From Bacteroidota bacterium (lineage in GTDB: Bacteria > Bacteroidota > Bacteroidia > Cytophagales > Cyclobacteriaceae), in NCBI GenBank assembly GCA_018266055.1, contig JAFDYT010000015.1, positions 1 through 64,000 of the forward strand: a stretch of 64,000 bases of DNA, written 5' to 3'. The position numbers and the translations under genes were made by a program. The notes under the pieces were generated by a model. It saw nothing but the letters and a program-made list of their open reading frames with translations, made no database searches and was not told the DNA's origin. Positions 42,255-51,443 of this stretch are shown piece by piece (positions within the stretch are counted from its first letter, which is position 1; every line of letters starts with the position of its first letter).

Positions 42255-43043
42255 TTATTTGCGAACCTGGAGTTTAGTATAGGGAAACAACCATCCTCGT
42301 AGTTGCTTTAAAAGGAAATCAAAAAACACACCGATGCCAAGGATTATGAGCAACACAGCAAACACACTTCCCAAATCAATATACTTGTTCGACTTTATGA
42401 GCATCGTGCCCAATCCCCCCTCCGACATATTCAGTCCTTCTACCATGGTGATCATCATCCAGGCAATAGCAAAATTCTGACGCATTACTTCCAGCACCTG
42501 ATCGAGCTTTCCAATAATCACTACCTCCAGGAGCGTTTGCCAATTGTTCATGCGCAAGGTTTTGCACAGCTCATACTCCTGATCATTAATGCTATCAATA
42601 ATAGAAAGGAACGAAGTCACAAAAAATGGAACGATCCCGAAAATCAGCAAGCTCATCTTCAGATTGTGTCCATTGCTTGTCAGCAGCGTGAAAAGGAAAA
42701 TCAATCCGGTCAGCGTAAGGTACCTGCATTTGATAACGAACTTTGCGAACGGATTAAACATTGGAATAAGCGACAGATAGCATATCACCAGCGCGATCAC
42801 AATGGAATAACCCATTCCTTTCAACGTAAGGGACAAGCTGATAAAGAAATTGTCATAAAAGCCAGCGGAGGTCATGATTCGAACAACCGCCTCTCCTATT
42901 TTTACTGGCGTAGGGATAAGTCCACCGGCAGCAAAAACCTGCCACAGCACGAGTGCGATAATAACGTTTAGAACAACAAGAATTGAAAATGTCTTATTAT
43001 CAATCGTCGTGAGCGGAGTGAATAAGTTGCGAAGGAATTTCAT
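42255..43043 (-). CDS. ABC transporter permease of the OmpA/coiled-coil operon
   Basis: The 262-residue protein has six or seven helices and the binding-protein-dependent permease loop in the form EYELCKTLRMNNWQTLLEVV, close to the EAA motif. LWQVFAAGGLIPTPVKIGEA at the start is typical of nitrate/taurine-type importers. It starts one base behind the substrate-binding/OmpA gene, which ties the two products. The substrate is unknown. Confidence 0.92.
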   Translation of the reverse strand: MKFLRNLFTPLTTIDNKTFSILVVLNVIIALVLWQVFAAGGLIPTPVKIGEAVVRIMTSAGFYDNFFISLSLTLKGMGYSIVIALVICYLSLIPMFNPFAKFVIKCRYLTLTGLIFLFTLLTSNGHNLKMSLLIFGIVPFFVTSFLSIIDSINDQEYELCKTLRMNNWQTLLEVVIIGKLDQVLEVMRQNFAIAWMMITMVEGLNMSEGGLGTMLIKSNKYIDLGSVFAVLLIILGIGVFFDFLLKQLRGWLFPYTKLQVRK

Positions 43044-43044
43044 C

Positions 43045-44811
43045 TTACTCCCCTAAAACTATCTGCACTCTTCTGTTCTTTGCCTTACCTGCGAATGTAT
43101 TATTGTCCGCGATTGGCTGTGACTGTCCAAATCCTTTAGCTTCGATTCGGTTTTCGGCGAGTCCTTTGCTGATCAGATAGTTCTTCACCGAATTGGCACG
43201 CTCATTCGACAGCGTTTGGTTGGCATCCGCATTACCAGTGTTATCGGTATGACCGTACACACCCACTTTCAATCCTTCCGCAACTACGGCGCTTTTCAGG
43301 ATTTCATCCAACTGCGCATACGACTCAGGTTTGATCACGGAGCTTCCCACTTCAAATTGAATTTGGTACGACTTGGACGATACCTCGCTTGTAATTTCTT
43401 TCGAATAGGTGGTTTTAATTGCTTCGCCAGCAAGCAGTTCAGGGTGGTTGGCAATTACAGACTGAAGGAAGGATTTATCAACCACTTTTTGGTACTGAGG
43501 ATACGTCGCCATCAATTCCGGATACATCTTCGAAAGAATATCACCGAAAGTAGTGTACACAATTTTGTAGCGATCTACTCCGTCTTTGCCCATACCAAAG
43601 GTATTGGCTGCATCCTGCAAGTTGAAGGCCATTGATCCGCCGAGAGGTACGTTTAATCCCTGCACATCTTTTTCTACTTGTCCGTTGTAATACGTTAACC
43701 AGTAATCACCGCTTTGCTCATTGTACACTTTAGCAGAAACATCGGCTGCAAATTTCTTTGCTTCATTGAAAGAGCGCACCTGATCACCAGCCTGGCCGAG
43801 TGCCATGATAAGATTCTCGATATCAGTTCTGTGATCGTATGCAAATTTCTTGATCGTGATCGTGATGTTCGGCATTTGAGAGGAATACTCTTTGGTTGAC
43901 GCGATGCTCACCAAACCACCTTTTTGCTTGGCAATGTTTACGTCGCCGGGAGTCCAGGTAGCCACGGCATCCACCCCCACAGTGATTTCATCGTTGAGTT
44001 TCTTTCCGTCTTTTACAATCTTCCTTGTTTCTTTATAACCTGTGATGTACTTGTTACAAGCATCCAAAAAGTCATTGGCCGCAATCAGGTTGATGGCGTC
44101 TTTGTCGTAGGTAGTTTCATCGGGGTTTACCTTCAAGCCGTTGTCACCCGCCCACTTCAACAGAATATTCATGTCACCATCGCGCAGATAACACGCGCAG
44201 GTTTTTCCGAGTGCTGACTTAGGATCTTTCTTCCATTCAACCGGGCCCATCACCTTATCTTCACCAAAGGATTTGCCCATGGCATAAAAAGCAATCGGCT
44301 GATATTCCGGTCCGAGCGGTTCAAGCTCTTTGGTAAGCGCGGCAAAGAACGCAGGCATTCCATCGCCCATGTACGAAGCGAAAACACCAGGGATATTAGA
44401 GTCATTTTTATAGTCTTGCGCAAACTTCACGATGTCGGCAATGGATTTATTACAATCGTCCTGACGAACGATTTTGATTTGCAGATTAGCCTTGTCGATG
44501 AGTGAGCCTTTGGTGGTCAGTGCTCCACCGTTGGAGTACATCAAGGGGAATTGTGAGTTCCACGCCATTACTTCCCAATTGATCTTAGTTCCACCGTTTA
44601 CTGATTCCTCGGAAGAAGGAAGCGTAAGCAACGGTGAATTGCCTTTCAGCGATGCCTCAGGAGCATCAGGCAACGCAAGATGCCCAATGTCAGTGGATGC
44701 TTTGGCTTCCTTGGGGCGCTTGTCCCACCAGAACACCTTCGCCGAAAAAATAGAACCTACTACCAAAAGGATCAGGAGTAATTTTCCTGATGTCTTAACT
44801 TTTACAGCCAT
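43045..44811 (-). CDS. Substrate-binding protein fused to OmpA peptidoglycan-binding domain
   Basis: A 588-residue fusion. One N-terminal transmembrane anchor (LLLILLVVGSIFSAKVFWW) lacks a lipobox. Residues of about 75 to 460 look like an NMT1/NrtA-type periplasmic binding protein (INWEVMAWNSQFPLMYSNGG, ITVGVDAVATWTPGD). The last 125 residues are an OmpA domain: IQFEVGSSVIKPESY, VGVYGHTDNTGNADANQ, LSNERANSVKNYLI and AGKAKNRRVQIVL. The aspartate and arginine that bind diaminopimelate are present. The layout would hold the binding protein between inner membrane and cell wall, as in MotB. Linked to permease and ATPase genes. Confidence 0.9.
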   Translation of the reverse strand: MAVKVKTSGKLLLILLVVGSIFSAKVFWWDKRPKEAKASTDIGHLALPDAPEASLKGNSPLLTLPSSEESVNGGTKINWEVMAWNSQFPLMYSNGGALTTKGSLIDKANLQIKIVRQDDCNKSIADIVKFAQDYKNDSNIPGVFASYMGDGMPAFFAALTKELEPLGPEYQPIAFYAMGKSFGEDKVMGPVEWKKDPKSALGKTCACYLRDGDMNILLKWAGDNGLKVNPDETTYDKDAINLIAANDFLDACNKYITGYKETRKIVKDGKKLNDEITVGVDAVATWTPGDVNIAKQKGGLVSIASTKEYSSQMPNITITIKKFAYDHRTDIENLIMALGQAGDQVRSFNEAKKFAADVSAKVYNEQSGDYWLTYYNGQVEKDVQGLNVPLGGSMAFNLQDAANTFGMGKDGVDRYKIVYTTFGDILSKMYPELMATYPQYQKVVDKSFLQSVIANHPELLAGEAIKTTYSKEITSEVSSKSYQIQFEVGSSVIKPESYAQLDEILKSAVVAEGLKVGVYGHTDNTGNADANQTLSNERANSVKNYLISKGLAENRIEAKGFGQSQPIADNNTFAGKAKNRRVQIVLGE

Positions 44812-44836
44812 TTTATTTAGGAGTTAAATTTAGAAT

Positions 44837-45799
44837 CTATTTAAGTAAGTCGTTGTAGTTATTGGCAGGTACGTTGCTAGGTTGTGAAGCTGAAACAGTA
44901 AGCTTGTAGCCACTTTCAGGATTTACACTTTCCAGTAATTTCAAACCTTCTTTTTCGTATGTGGCATTATCCAGGTCGATAGACTGCATGAAGTCGGCCG
45001 AATAGCTTATGGCTTTTTTCATGTTGGCGAGTTTGCCGGCAATGTCTTCTTTCAAAAACTCCATCGACTGCTCTACCAACAATTTCTTTTCAGGATCACC
45101 TTTAAAAATTTTCAACGCCGAATTGAGCGCCTGATTGCCGGACGTTACGGACTTGTACAGGTCTTTCTTCAACTCCAATTCGTTCTTTGCATCTTCAATC
45201 AGGTACGCACTGTTCTTGTGAATCTTAGTCAGGTATTCACCAATACGCGAAAGGTTGTCGTGAATTGGTGTCAGTTGCTCGATGTATTCGTTCAATCTTC
45301 CGATCTGACGGGTATAGTTGCCCAATTCAGGAAGCATGTTTTTTTCCTTTGCTACCTGCGCTTTGAGCATCAGCTTGTTGATCTCATCGCGCTTTTCTTT
45401 GATCTTCAGGTTGATTTTCTCCTTCTGGCCATCTACTTCAGTCGATTGCTTGTAGAGCTTTTCGCGCTGCTCTTCCATGTCGTTAAGGTAATCTTCGGCG
45501 ATAATAAATGGATCGAGTTCAATCACCACACCGACAAGTTTCTTCATAAGAATCTCGTAGAAATAAAATAAACTGAGACGAAGCTTGCGGTGAGTGATGG
45601 CATAGAGAAACAAGGCCAGGCAAGCCATGGCGATGCCGAAATTCAAGGTGTTCCATACGATGGAGGATAAAATCGGCAGCACGTAGTACCCGATCGCTCC
45701 TAAAATTCCTAACCCGGCGATAATCCCAAACTTTCCGCCTGGTCTGTTCCAATACGATTTCAGTTCCTGAGGTGAGTTAGGAAATAGTTGTGTCTCCAT
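44837..45799 (-). CDS. Membrane protein with long coiled coil (ABC/OmpA operon)
   Basis: The 320-residue product has two N-terminal helices (about 24-46 and 50-70) and a third short hydrophobic stretch (LFYFYEILMKKLVGVVI). A long charged helical region of about 190 residues follows and probably forms coiled coils, facing the cytoplasm. The helical part recalls PspA-like proteins in composition, but homology is not shown. It is 25 bases ahead of the binding-protein gene. Function unknown. Confidence 0.85.
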   Translation of the reverse strand: METQLFPNSPQELKSYWNRPGGKFGIIAGLGILGAIGYYVLPILSSIVWNTLNFGIAMACLALFLYAITHRKLRLSLFYFYEILMKKLVGVVIELDPFIIAEDYLNDMEEQREKLYKQSTEVDGQKEKINLKIKEKRDEINKLMLKAQVAKEKNMLPELGNYTRQIGRLNEYIEQLTPIHDNLSRIGEYLTKIHKNSAYLIEDAKNELELKKDLYKSVTSGNQALNSALKIFKGDPEKKLLVEQSMEFLKEDIAGKLANMKKAISYSADFMQSIDLDNATYEKEGLKLLESVNPESGYKLTVSASQPSNVPANNYNDLLK

Positions 45800-45805
45800 A
45801 ATTGT

Positions 45806-46453
45806 TTAAAGTGTGGTTTGTATTTTTTGTATGTCGGAAACGATCTTGCTGGTGACAGCTTTACTGGCTGTAAGATAGCCGTTATTGTTTTCTTTCAGCT
45901 TACTATCTTCTTCGGCGATCTTGGCTTTAAGCTTGGAGATAGTCTGCTGGTATTCAGTTATTTCTTTGGTGAGTTTCTGAATTTGTTCCGAGTTGGTCAC
46001 GATCTTTTTTTCAATATCCTGAAGTTCCTTTTGGCGTTGCCCTACTTCAACAGAAGCCTTTTCATTCAATGCCTTTTCAAATTCAACCAGGTCTTTTTCA
46101 ATGATGGCCTTGTACTTGTTGGCGGAGTCAATGAGAATTTCTTTTGTAAGCCCCTGAATGCTCAGCGATGCAAACGTGGCTGACAACCGCGCCTTCTCAT
46201 CGTGGATGTGCGCCTCGAGCGTATCCATCATTTTGAAGAACTCATAATAGTCCGGGCCCGGAAAATTTGCCCTTTCGAAAAGGCCATCAAAATACTTTTC
46301 AAACTTGGCGGCCTCCGCTGGATTCTGCGCAAGGCTTGACGCCTGACTCACCGGTGTGGCACTGGCCTTAGTCGTGACATTGGGTTTGGATTCTTTATTA
46401 TCCTCTTCAAACTCCACGAACACGCCCAGCGCTTTCTGGAAAAAACTTGGCAT
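45806..46453 (-). CDS. Soluble coiled-coil protein, first gene of the ABC/OmpA operon
   Basis: The 215-residue product has no signal peptide or membrane helix. An acidic, Ala/Ser-rich start leads to a helical domain (FEKYFDGLFERANFPGPDYYEFFKM landmark, split by a proline) and a C-terminal coiled coil of about 90 residues. The position is that taken in some other ABC/OmpA clusters by TelA-like toxic-anion proteins, but this one is not recognisably TelA. It is six bases from the membrane coiled-coil gene, so the two probably interact. Confidence 0.83.
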   Translation of the reverse strand: MPSFFQKALGVFVEFEEDNKESKPNVTTKASATPVSQASSLAQNPAEAAKFEKYFDGLFERANFPGPDYYEFFKMMDTLEAHIHDEKARLSATFASLSIQGLTKEILIDSANKYKAIIEKDLVEFEKALNEKASVEVGQRQKELQDIEKKIVTNSEQIQKLTKEITEYQQTISKLKAKIAEEDSKLKENNNGYLTASKAVTSKIVSDIQKIQTTL

Positions 46454-46716
46454 AAATTGGGTTAATTTGATGTCAATTTAATGATTTTTCCATTAACCAA
46501 GCTTTTCCTAGGATTTGACGAGAGGCTGACTTCCAAGTCTGATTCTACAGGTCAATGACCCGCGCCTCCATTTCGTTGCTTATCACGAACGAATTGTTTT
46601 GTATTCACGAAATTGAATTCCTCATTCCACTTAATTGCCTGTAATCCAAAGGGATAGTTGCGGCATCATTTTTGGAGACTAATCGCAAACAGTAGTTTTC
46701 ATTTAAGATCGTTTGC

Positions 46717-46854
46717 ATGAAGCTCCCCAGAAAATTCCTTAACGCGCTTAGTTTTCTCCTCGCGCCGTTTTGGCTCGTGATCTTTCTAGGAATTTCACTC
46801 GGCGGATTTATTATCGCCTTGATTATTTCGTTTATCCGTCTATTCGATTGGTAG
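46717..46854 (+). CDS. 45-aa single-pass membrane protein (candidate)
   Basis: An ATG at 46717 opens 45 codons. A basic start (MKLPRKFLN) is followed by one or two hydrophobic segments (LSFLLAPFWLVIFLG and GGFIIALIISFI) and an RLFDW tail. It lies divergent from the coiled-coil operon and convergent with the DUF4407 gene, in an otherwise empty interval. The amino-acid pattern is that of a real small membrane protein; homologues are unknown to me. Confidence 0.5.
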   Translation: MKLPRKFLNALSFLLAPFWLVIFLGISLGGFIIALIISFIRLFDW

Positions 46855-46887
46855 CCGACGCCGATTCGCTTGCAAACGTGATTGGCT

Positions 46888-47934
46888 TTAAATCAACTCG
46901 GCATCCAGCTTTCGTGTCACGTACTCTTTCTCCACATCGCCAAGGTGAGCAGTTTGTTTCTTGGCTTCCGCCGAAGCTCGTACCACAGACTCTACTTCTT
47001 TGCAAATAAAATCATGCTCCACGCTGCGAAGCATTGAATCATACGGACCTTTCTTCGAAAACAATTTGACAATGATGGGCGATAATTCTACGACCATAAA
47101 GAGCATGACAATAAAAATATGCGCCCACCACATCGTGCCACTTTTTTCAACCAATCGTGTCAGTGCTTCCATCCTTGCAGCCGGACCATTCAGGCGTGTG
47201 TGTTCGAGGGAATTGGTCACGCCAAGCATCGCTCCGCTCCTTTCTTTATAAAGACTTTCGAGCGCCAGAATTTTGTTAGCGTTTTCCTTTTCCAGTGCGA
47301 CAAGCTCGAGTTCAGCTTTGTCTGCATCCGCCTTTTTAATTTTATAGATCGGCCCAAGGTTTTTGATTTTGCTTCCGCCCGTTCCGTCGGCTTCCTGCTG
47401 TGCCAACTGTGCCAGCTGATCTCTCTGGTGAGCCTTGTCGGTGATCTCCTGTTTCAACCGATTAACATCCTCACGAATTTGTACAAGCTCAGGTTCAAAT
47501 CTGGATTTAGCTTCCTGTTCCTGAGCCGCATACACTTGTTGCTCCATTTGTACCAACTCAGGATCAATTTCTTTCGAGAATATCTTTAACTCAAAGGGTC
47601 TTGCTATCACCAGAGAGATCACGACTGCTAAAAGAATTCGGGGTAAAGCGCTGAGCCACTCACGCCACACCTTATCTTCTTTACGAATGCCAGAAACAAT
47701 AAGGCGGTCGAGATTGAAAATCATTAATCCCCACACAATTCCCAAAAGAATGGCTAATACATAACTATCAAAAACAGTGAACAGCGCATACGCCGCAGCA
47801 AGCGCAGCAAATAAGCCTGTAAAGAATACAGTTCCGCCGATGCCGATGTATTTGTTTTTGTCGGTCGGGCATTGCTCAAGAATCTTCAGGTCAGCGCCTG
47901 AAGCAAACAATAGAAAGGAAGTGATTTTTTTCAT
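46888..47934 (-). CDS. DUF4407 membrane protein with periplasmic coiled coil
   Basis: About 348 residues match DUF4407: LLFASGADLKILEQCPTDKN at the start, then two helices, LGIVWGLMIFNLDRLIVSG, and WREWLSALPRILLAVVISLV with ARPFELKIF. A coiled coil of about 140 residues is followed by a last helix (AHIFIVMLFMVVELSPIIVK). The family has no known role. The start is placed at 47934 (MKKITSF). Together with the neighbouring coiled-coil membrane gene it suggests a local envelope-structure theme. Confidence 0.87.
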   Translation of the reverse strand: MKKITSFLLFASGADLKILEQCPTDKNKYIGIGGTVFFTGLFAALAAAYALFTVFDSYVLAILLGIVWGLMIFNLDRLIVSGIRKEDKVWREWLSALPRILLAVVISLVIARPFELKIFSKEIDPELVQMEQQVYAAQEQEAKSRFEPELVQIREDVNRLKQEITDKAHQRDQLAQLAQQEADGTGGSKIKNLGPIYKIKKADADKAELELVALEKENANKILALESLYKERSGAMLGVTNSLEHTRLNGPAARMEALTRLVEKSGTMWWAHIFIVMLFMVVELSPIIVKLFSKKGPYDSMLRSVEHDFICKEVESVVRASAEAKKQTAHLGDVEKEYVTRKLDAELI

Positions 47935-48039
47935 GCACAATTAACGGTTCAGTTGACAAAGAAATATCCACCTCGCCCAATAAATGTGCCAGCGACCGAA
48001 TTGACGAAATTCCGGTCATCGCCTTTAAATATTGTACAC

Positions 48040-48063
48040 TTATGAACACCGATGTGTTCATAA
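48040..48063. terminator. Perfect 10-bp palindrome with 4-nt loop
   Basis: TTATGAACAC and GTGTTCATAA pair perfectly around CGAT. It lies 40 bases after the YgiD-like stop and about 105 bases before the DUF4407 start. A terminator for the former is most likely; an operator for the latter is possible. Confidence 0.55.
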
Positions 48064-48102
48064 AAATCGTAATGATTGACTCCGTCACCGTCGATCTGTG
48101 CG

Positions 48103-48987
48103 TTATCCGATTTTCACTGACGTCATTGTCAATGCTCCGGCAACTGCTTTATCATTGAACATCGACACTTCTTCGTTGGCTTCCTGAAAAGCCAGCACAT
48201 AGAGCAGCGGAATGAAATGTTCCGGCGTCGGGATGGCAAGGTCAAATGATTTGCCTTGCGACCGGAAGTTGATAAGTTGCTTATGATCGCCGTTAAGGAT
48301 GTATTTTTTCATTTTATCGCTGGCCTCCAACGCCCAATCGTAACCAAAGTTGTCGGTGTTGAGTTTGTCCCACGCTACCATGCGAAGGTTATGCACCATG
48401 TTACCGCTGCCCACGATCAGCACGCCTTTCCGGCGAAGAGCAGCCAACTCCTTGGCGAGATCATAATGATATTGAGCTGATTGAAAATGATCGATGCTCA
48501 TTTGAATCACAGGCACGTCGGCATTAGGATAAAGATGTTTGATCACGCTCCATGCGCCATGATCAAGCCCCCATTGTTCGGTGAGTCCTACATTTGTTTT
48601 CTTCACCAGATTCTTTGCTTCGTGCGCCAACTCCGGACTACCGGGTGCCGGATACTGCACATCAAAAAGGGCTTGAGGAAACCCGCCAAAGTCGTGAATG
48701 GTGGGTGGATTGTTCATGGCCGTTACGTACGTTCCTTTGGTTTCCCAATGCGCCGATACACATAAGATCGCACTTGGCTTGGCAATGCTTTTAGCCACAC
48801 TTCGAAAGCCTGTGACAAATTCATTTTCTTCGATGGCATTCATCGGGCTACCGTGGCCAAGGAACATTACCGGCATTTTTTCAGTTGGGGCCAGCGTTTT
48901 GTTCAGTTCATTTAAGGCAGTTAGTTTCATACTCGTTCCCACCAAGGGTAATAAGGCAATTGATTTTAAAAATTTGTTTCTATTCAT
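48103..48987 (-). CDS. ygiD: 4,5-DOPA dioxygenase extradiol-like protein (YgiD family)
   Basis: The 294-residue protein belongs to the class III extradiol dioxygenases of the DODA/YgiD type. The metal and catalytic histidines are visible in MFLGHGSPMNAIEE, CVSAHWET, QWGLDHGAWSVIKHLYP and STPEH-like TPEHFIPLL. These enzymes open catechol rings with a metal centre. Residues 1-25 form a hydrophobic leader with KFLKSIALLPLVGTS, so it may be exported, unlike the E. coli protein. Natural substrate unknown. Seventeen bases behind the LLM gene and co-directional with it. Confidence 0.9.
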   Translation of the reverse strand: MNRNKFLKSIALLPLVGTSMKLTALNELNKTLAPTEKMPVMFLGHGSPMNAIEENEFVTGFRSVAKSIAKPSAILCVSAHWETKGTYVTAMNNPPTIHDFGGFPQALFDVQYPAPGSPELAHEAKNLVKKTNVGLTEQWGLDHGAWSVIKHLYPNADVPVIQMSIDHFQSAQYHYDLAKELAALRRKGVLIVGSGNMVHNLRMVAWDKLNTDNFGYDWALEASDKMKKYILNGDHKQLINFRSQGKSFDLAIPTPEHFIPLLYVLAFQEANEEVSMFNDKAVAGALTMTSVKIG

Positions 48988-49004
48988 TTCAGGACTTGAA
49001 TTCC

Positions 49005-50063
49005 TTACGACAAGACTGACACCGGCTTCTTTTCCGCCACATACTTGCGAACAACAGGCGCTACTTGTGTGCCGAATAATTCGATCGACTGAAGGATCTT
49101 CTTATGGTCCATCGTGCCTACGCTCATCTGCGCAAGGAAACGCGTGTGATGAAACAGTTCGTATTCGTAAAGCATTTTGTCGATCACTTGTTGCACGCTA
49201 CCCACCATCAGGTATCCTTTCGGTGAGCGGTTCGCCTCAAACTGTTCGCGGCTCAACGGCGGCCATCCTCTTTCCCTTCCAATCCGGTTCATCATCGCCG
49301 CATAGGTCGGATAATATTCGTCGGCAGCAGCCTGCGAAGAGGTAGAAACATACACGTGAGAATTGATTCCCAACGGCAGTGAATTTATATCCCGGCCTAC
49401 CTCACGAGCTGACTCTTTATATAAGTTAATAAACGGCACAAAGTTGGCCGGCATGCCCCCGATGATGGCCAACGCCATTGGTAACTTCAAATGCGCGGCA
49501 CGGACAGCAGATTCAGGAGTTCCTCCCACCGCTAGCCATACGGGCAACTGCGATTGATAGGGTCTTGGATAAATGCCTAACTCACTGAACGAGGGTCTGA
49601 ATTTCCCTCGCCACGAAAGTGTTTCACTGGCATTGATCTTCAAAAGCAAATCAAGCTTCTCTTCGAATAACCGGTCATAGTCTTTCAGGTCATATCCAAA
49701 CAAAGGAAAAGACTCGATGAATGAACCCCGGCCAGCCATAATCTCGGCCCGGCCATCAGAAAGTTGGTCAACGGTGGCAAACTGCTGAAATACGCGCACA
49801 GGATCTTCCGACCCTAACACCGTAACAGCACTTGACAGTTTGATTTTTTTGGTGACGGCGGCCGCGGCGCCAAGAATTACTGTCGGAGCAGACACCGCAT
49901 AATCCGGGCGGTGATGCTCGCCTACCGCAAATACATCAAGGCCAACCTGATCGGCAAGCTGAATTTCTTCCATTAAATCCTTCACCCGCTGATGGGTATT
50001 GAAGGCTTTTCCTGCTACTCTATCGGGCTGAACATCAGCGAACGTATAAATACCTAATTCCAT
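49005..50063 (-). CDS. LLM-class flavin-dependent oxidoreductase
   Basis: The 352-residue protein fits the bacterial luciferase-like monooxygenase family: [20 protein letters not shown] near the start, [41 protein letters not shown] and [19 protein letters not shown]. These are TIM-barrel FMN-linked monooxygenases. A perfect 10-bp palindrome TGACATGTCA sits 20 bases before its start and could be an operator. It probably forms an operon with the YgiD-like gene. Confidence 0.92.
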   Translation of the reverse strand: MELGIYTFADVQPDRVAGKAFNTHQRVKDLMEEIQLADQVGLDVFAVGEHHRPDYAVSAPTVILGAAAAVTKKIKLSSAVTVLGSEDPVRVFQQFATVDQLSDGRAEIMAGRGSFIESFPLFGYDLKDYDRLFEEKLDLLLKINASETLSWRGKFRPSFSELGIYPRPYQSQLPVWLAVGGTPESAVRAAHLKLPMALAIIGGMPANFVPFINLYKESAREVGRDINSLPLGINSHVYVSTSSQAAADEYYPTYAAMMNRIGRERGWPPLSREQFEANRSPKGYLMVGSVQQVIDKMLYEYELFHHTRFLAQMSVGTMDHKKILQSIELFGTQVAPVVRKYVAEKKPVSVLS

Positions 50064-50211
50064 CGTTTAAAAATCCATTGTGTGACATGTCAACATCCCC
50101 AGGCAGGCGTAAAGTTCCAAAACAAAAAACAAGCCTTAAGTCAGGCTCAAAACTATCGAAACTAAAACTGAGTTATGTTGATTTAGGATAAGAAAAACTT
50201 CCAGTCTTTTA

Positions 50212-50793
50212 TTATGGATTGGATGACACTTTCTTTCGGATTCTGCTAAGTGTTTCCGGAGTGACGCCAAGGTAAGAAGCGATATAATGCTGCGGTGTAC
50301 GAATGACGATATCAGGATACAACTCCATCATCTCAAGGTACTTTTGCTCTGCCGATTGACTTTGTGCGTTGGCAATCCGGCGATGAAGTGAAATTATTCC
50401 GGTTTGCATCAGCAACCTGAAATAGCGCTCCATGATGGGCACCCTGGCGCTCAATGCATCAACATTTTCTTTACTTAGCATCAGGATTTCCGAATCTTCC
50501 AATGCCTCAATACTGAAAATGGCGGGCTTACCCAACAGGAAGCTATGATTGTCGGCTACCCACCAGCCTTCTGGCGCGAAGTGTATGACATGTTCGTTGG
50601 CTTTGTCATCCGTGCTGAACAACCGAAGAAGCCCACGCCGAACAAAGAAAAACTCCTGGCCAATGTTGCCAGCCGCCAAAACAAGTTGTTTCTTCTTCAC
50701 TCTTCGAAGAGTAAAAGAAGATTTTATAGCCTCAGCTTCCTCTGCCGACAGTTTGACCTTCGACCGGATTGTATTTATAAGTAATGAATGCAC
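50212..50793 (-). CDS. Crp/Fnr-family regulator (second in window)
   Basis: The 193-residue protein has a cyclic-nucleotide-binding-like sensor (KKKQLVLAAGNIGQEFFFVR, GLLRLFS, HFAPEGWWVADNHSFL). The C-terminal helix-turn-helix (HYIASYLGVTPETLSRIRKK) is of the type common in Bacteroidota. It is shorter than the nos-linked regulator and a different branch. It lies upstream of the LLM/YgiD pair, which it may control. Confidence 0.9.
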   Translation of the reverse strand: MHSLLINTIRSKVKLSAEEAEAIKSSFTLRRVKKKQLVLAAGNIGQEFFFVRRGLLRLFSTDDKANEHVIHFAPEGWWVADNHSFLLGKPAIFSIEALEDSEILMLSKENVDALSARVPIMERYFRLLMQTGIISLHRRIANAQSQSAEQKYLEMMELYPDIVIRTPQHYIASYLGVTPETLSRIRKKVSSNP

Positions 50794-50996
50794 AAACTCT
50801 TTTCCTTATAATAAAGTCCAATGGTTTGAGGTTCACTTTAAAAAAGCGTTGATTTTAATGTACAAAGAAATGATGAGGCTTATTAGCTCTTTAGCAGAAA
50901 ATGAATTTGTTTTTTATATGAAAGGATTACCTTGAATGTGAGCGATTTCAGTGAAGCTTTTTGTTTAACAATTAAATCCTCAAATTCAACACTTAA

Positions 50997-51443
50997 CTAT
51001 ATGTTGCTATCACACCAGAAGAGGTATTTTTTTTCCTTGTCGATAAACAACTTGAAGTAGCCTTTATGTTTGCTGGTTTTCTTCCACGACCCTGTCCATA
51101 CTTCATAATTCGCCAGTGGTTCCGGTGCAAACCATATGGGGCACAGGGCAGGGCAAAGTTTAGACCTCTCGATGGCAGATGGATTCTTAACCTGTACAAG
51201 GTCGCCATTCGATAGCATTAGGTTTAGTATTTTTGAATTATAGGTAGTCTCAAAAAAATACCAAAACTCAGTGTTGAGCAATTTCAATCGCGTATAGCGC
51301 GAATGAATGATCTTGACATATTCGGGTTTCTGCTGGTTATAAATTCTCTGCCAGTTACTATCATCATCCTCCCAGGTGGAAGTACATCCAGAAATTACTA
51401 TTGTAATAAGTAAAACGAAAATCCTCTTTTTGCCACGCTCCAT
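50997..51443 (-). CDS. Hypothetical lipoprotein
   Basis: The 148-residue product starts with a basic N terminus and a hydrophobic core ending in the lipobox VISGC. The mature part is rich in aromatic residues and ends with a Lys-rich strand (KLFIDKEKKYLFWCDS). No family recognised. Base composition here is more A/T rich than in the neighbours, as is the whole 50.8-52.0 kb stretch. Confidence 0.7.
   Translation of the reverse strand: MERGKKRIFVLLITIVISGCTSTWEDDDSNWQRIYNQQKPEYVKIIHSRYTRLKLLNTEFWYFFETTYNSKILNLMLSNGDLVQVKNPSAIERSKLCPALCPIWFAPEPLANYEVWTGSWKKTSKHKGYFKLFIDKEKKYLFWCDSNI

Noticed and set aside
50083..50092. TGACATGTCA palindrome as a further Crp/Fnr site of the nos regulon
   Set aside because: The spacing differs (TGAC-AT-GTCA rather than TGAY-N4-ATCA), so it does not belong to the same motif class. 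It may still be an operator for the LLM gene.
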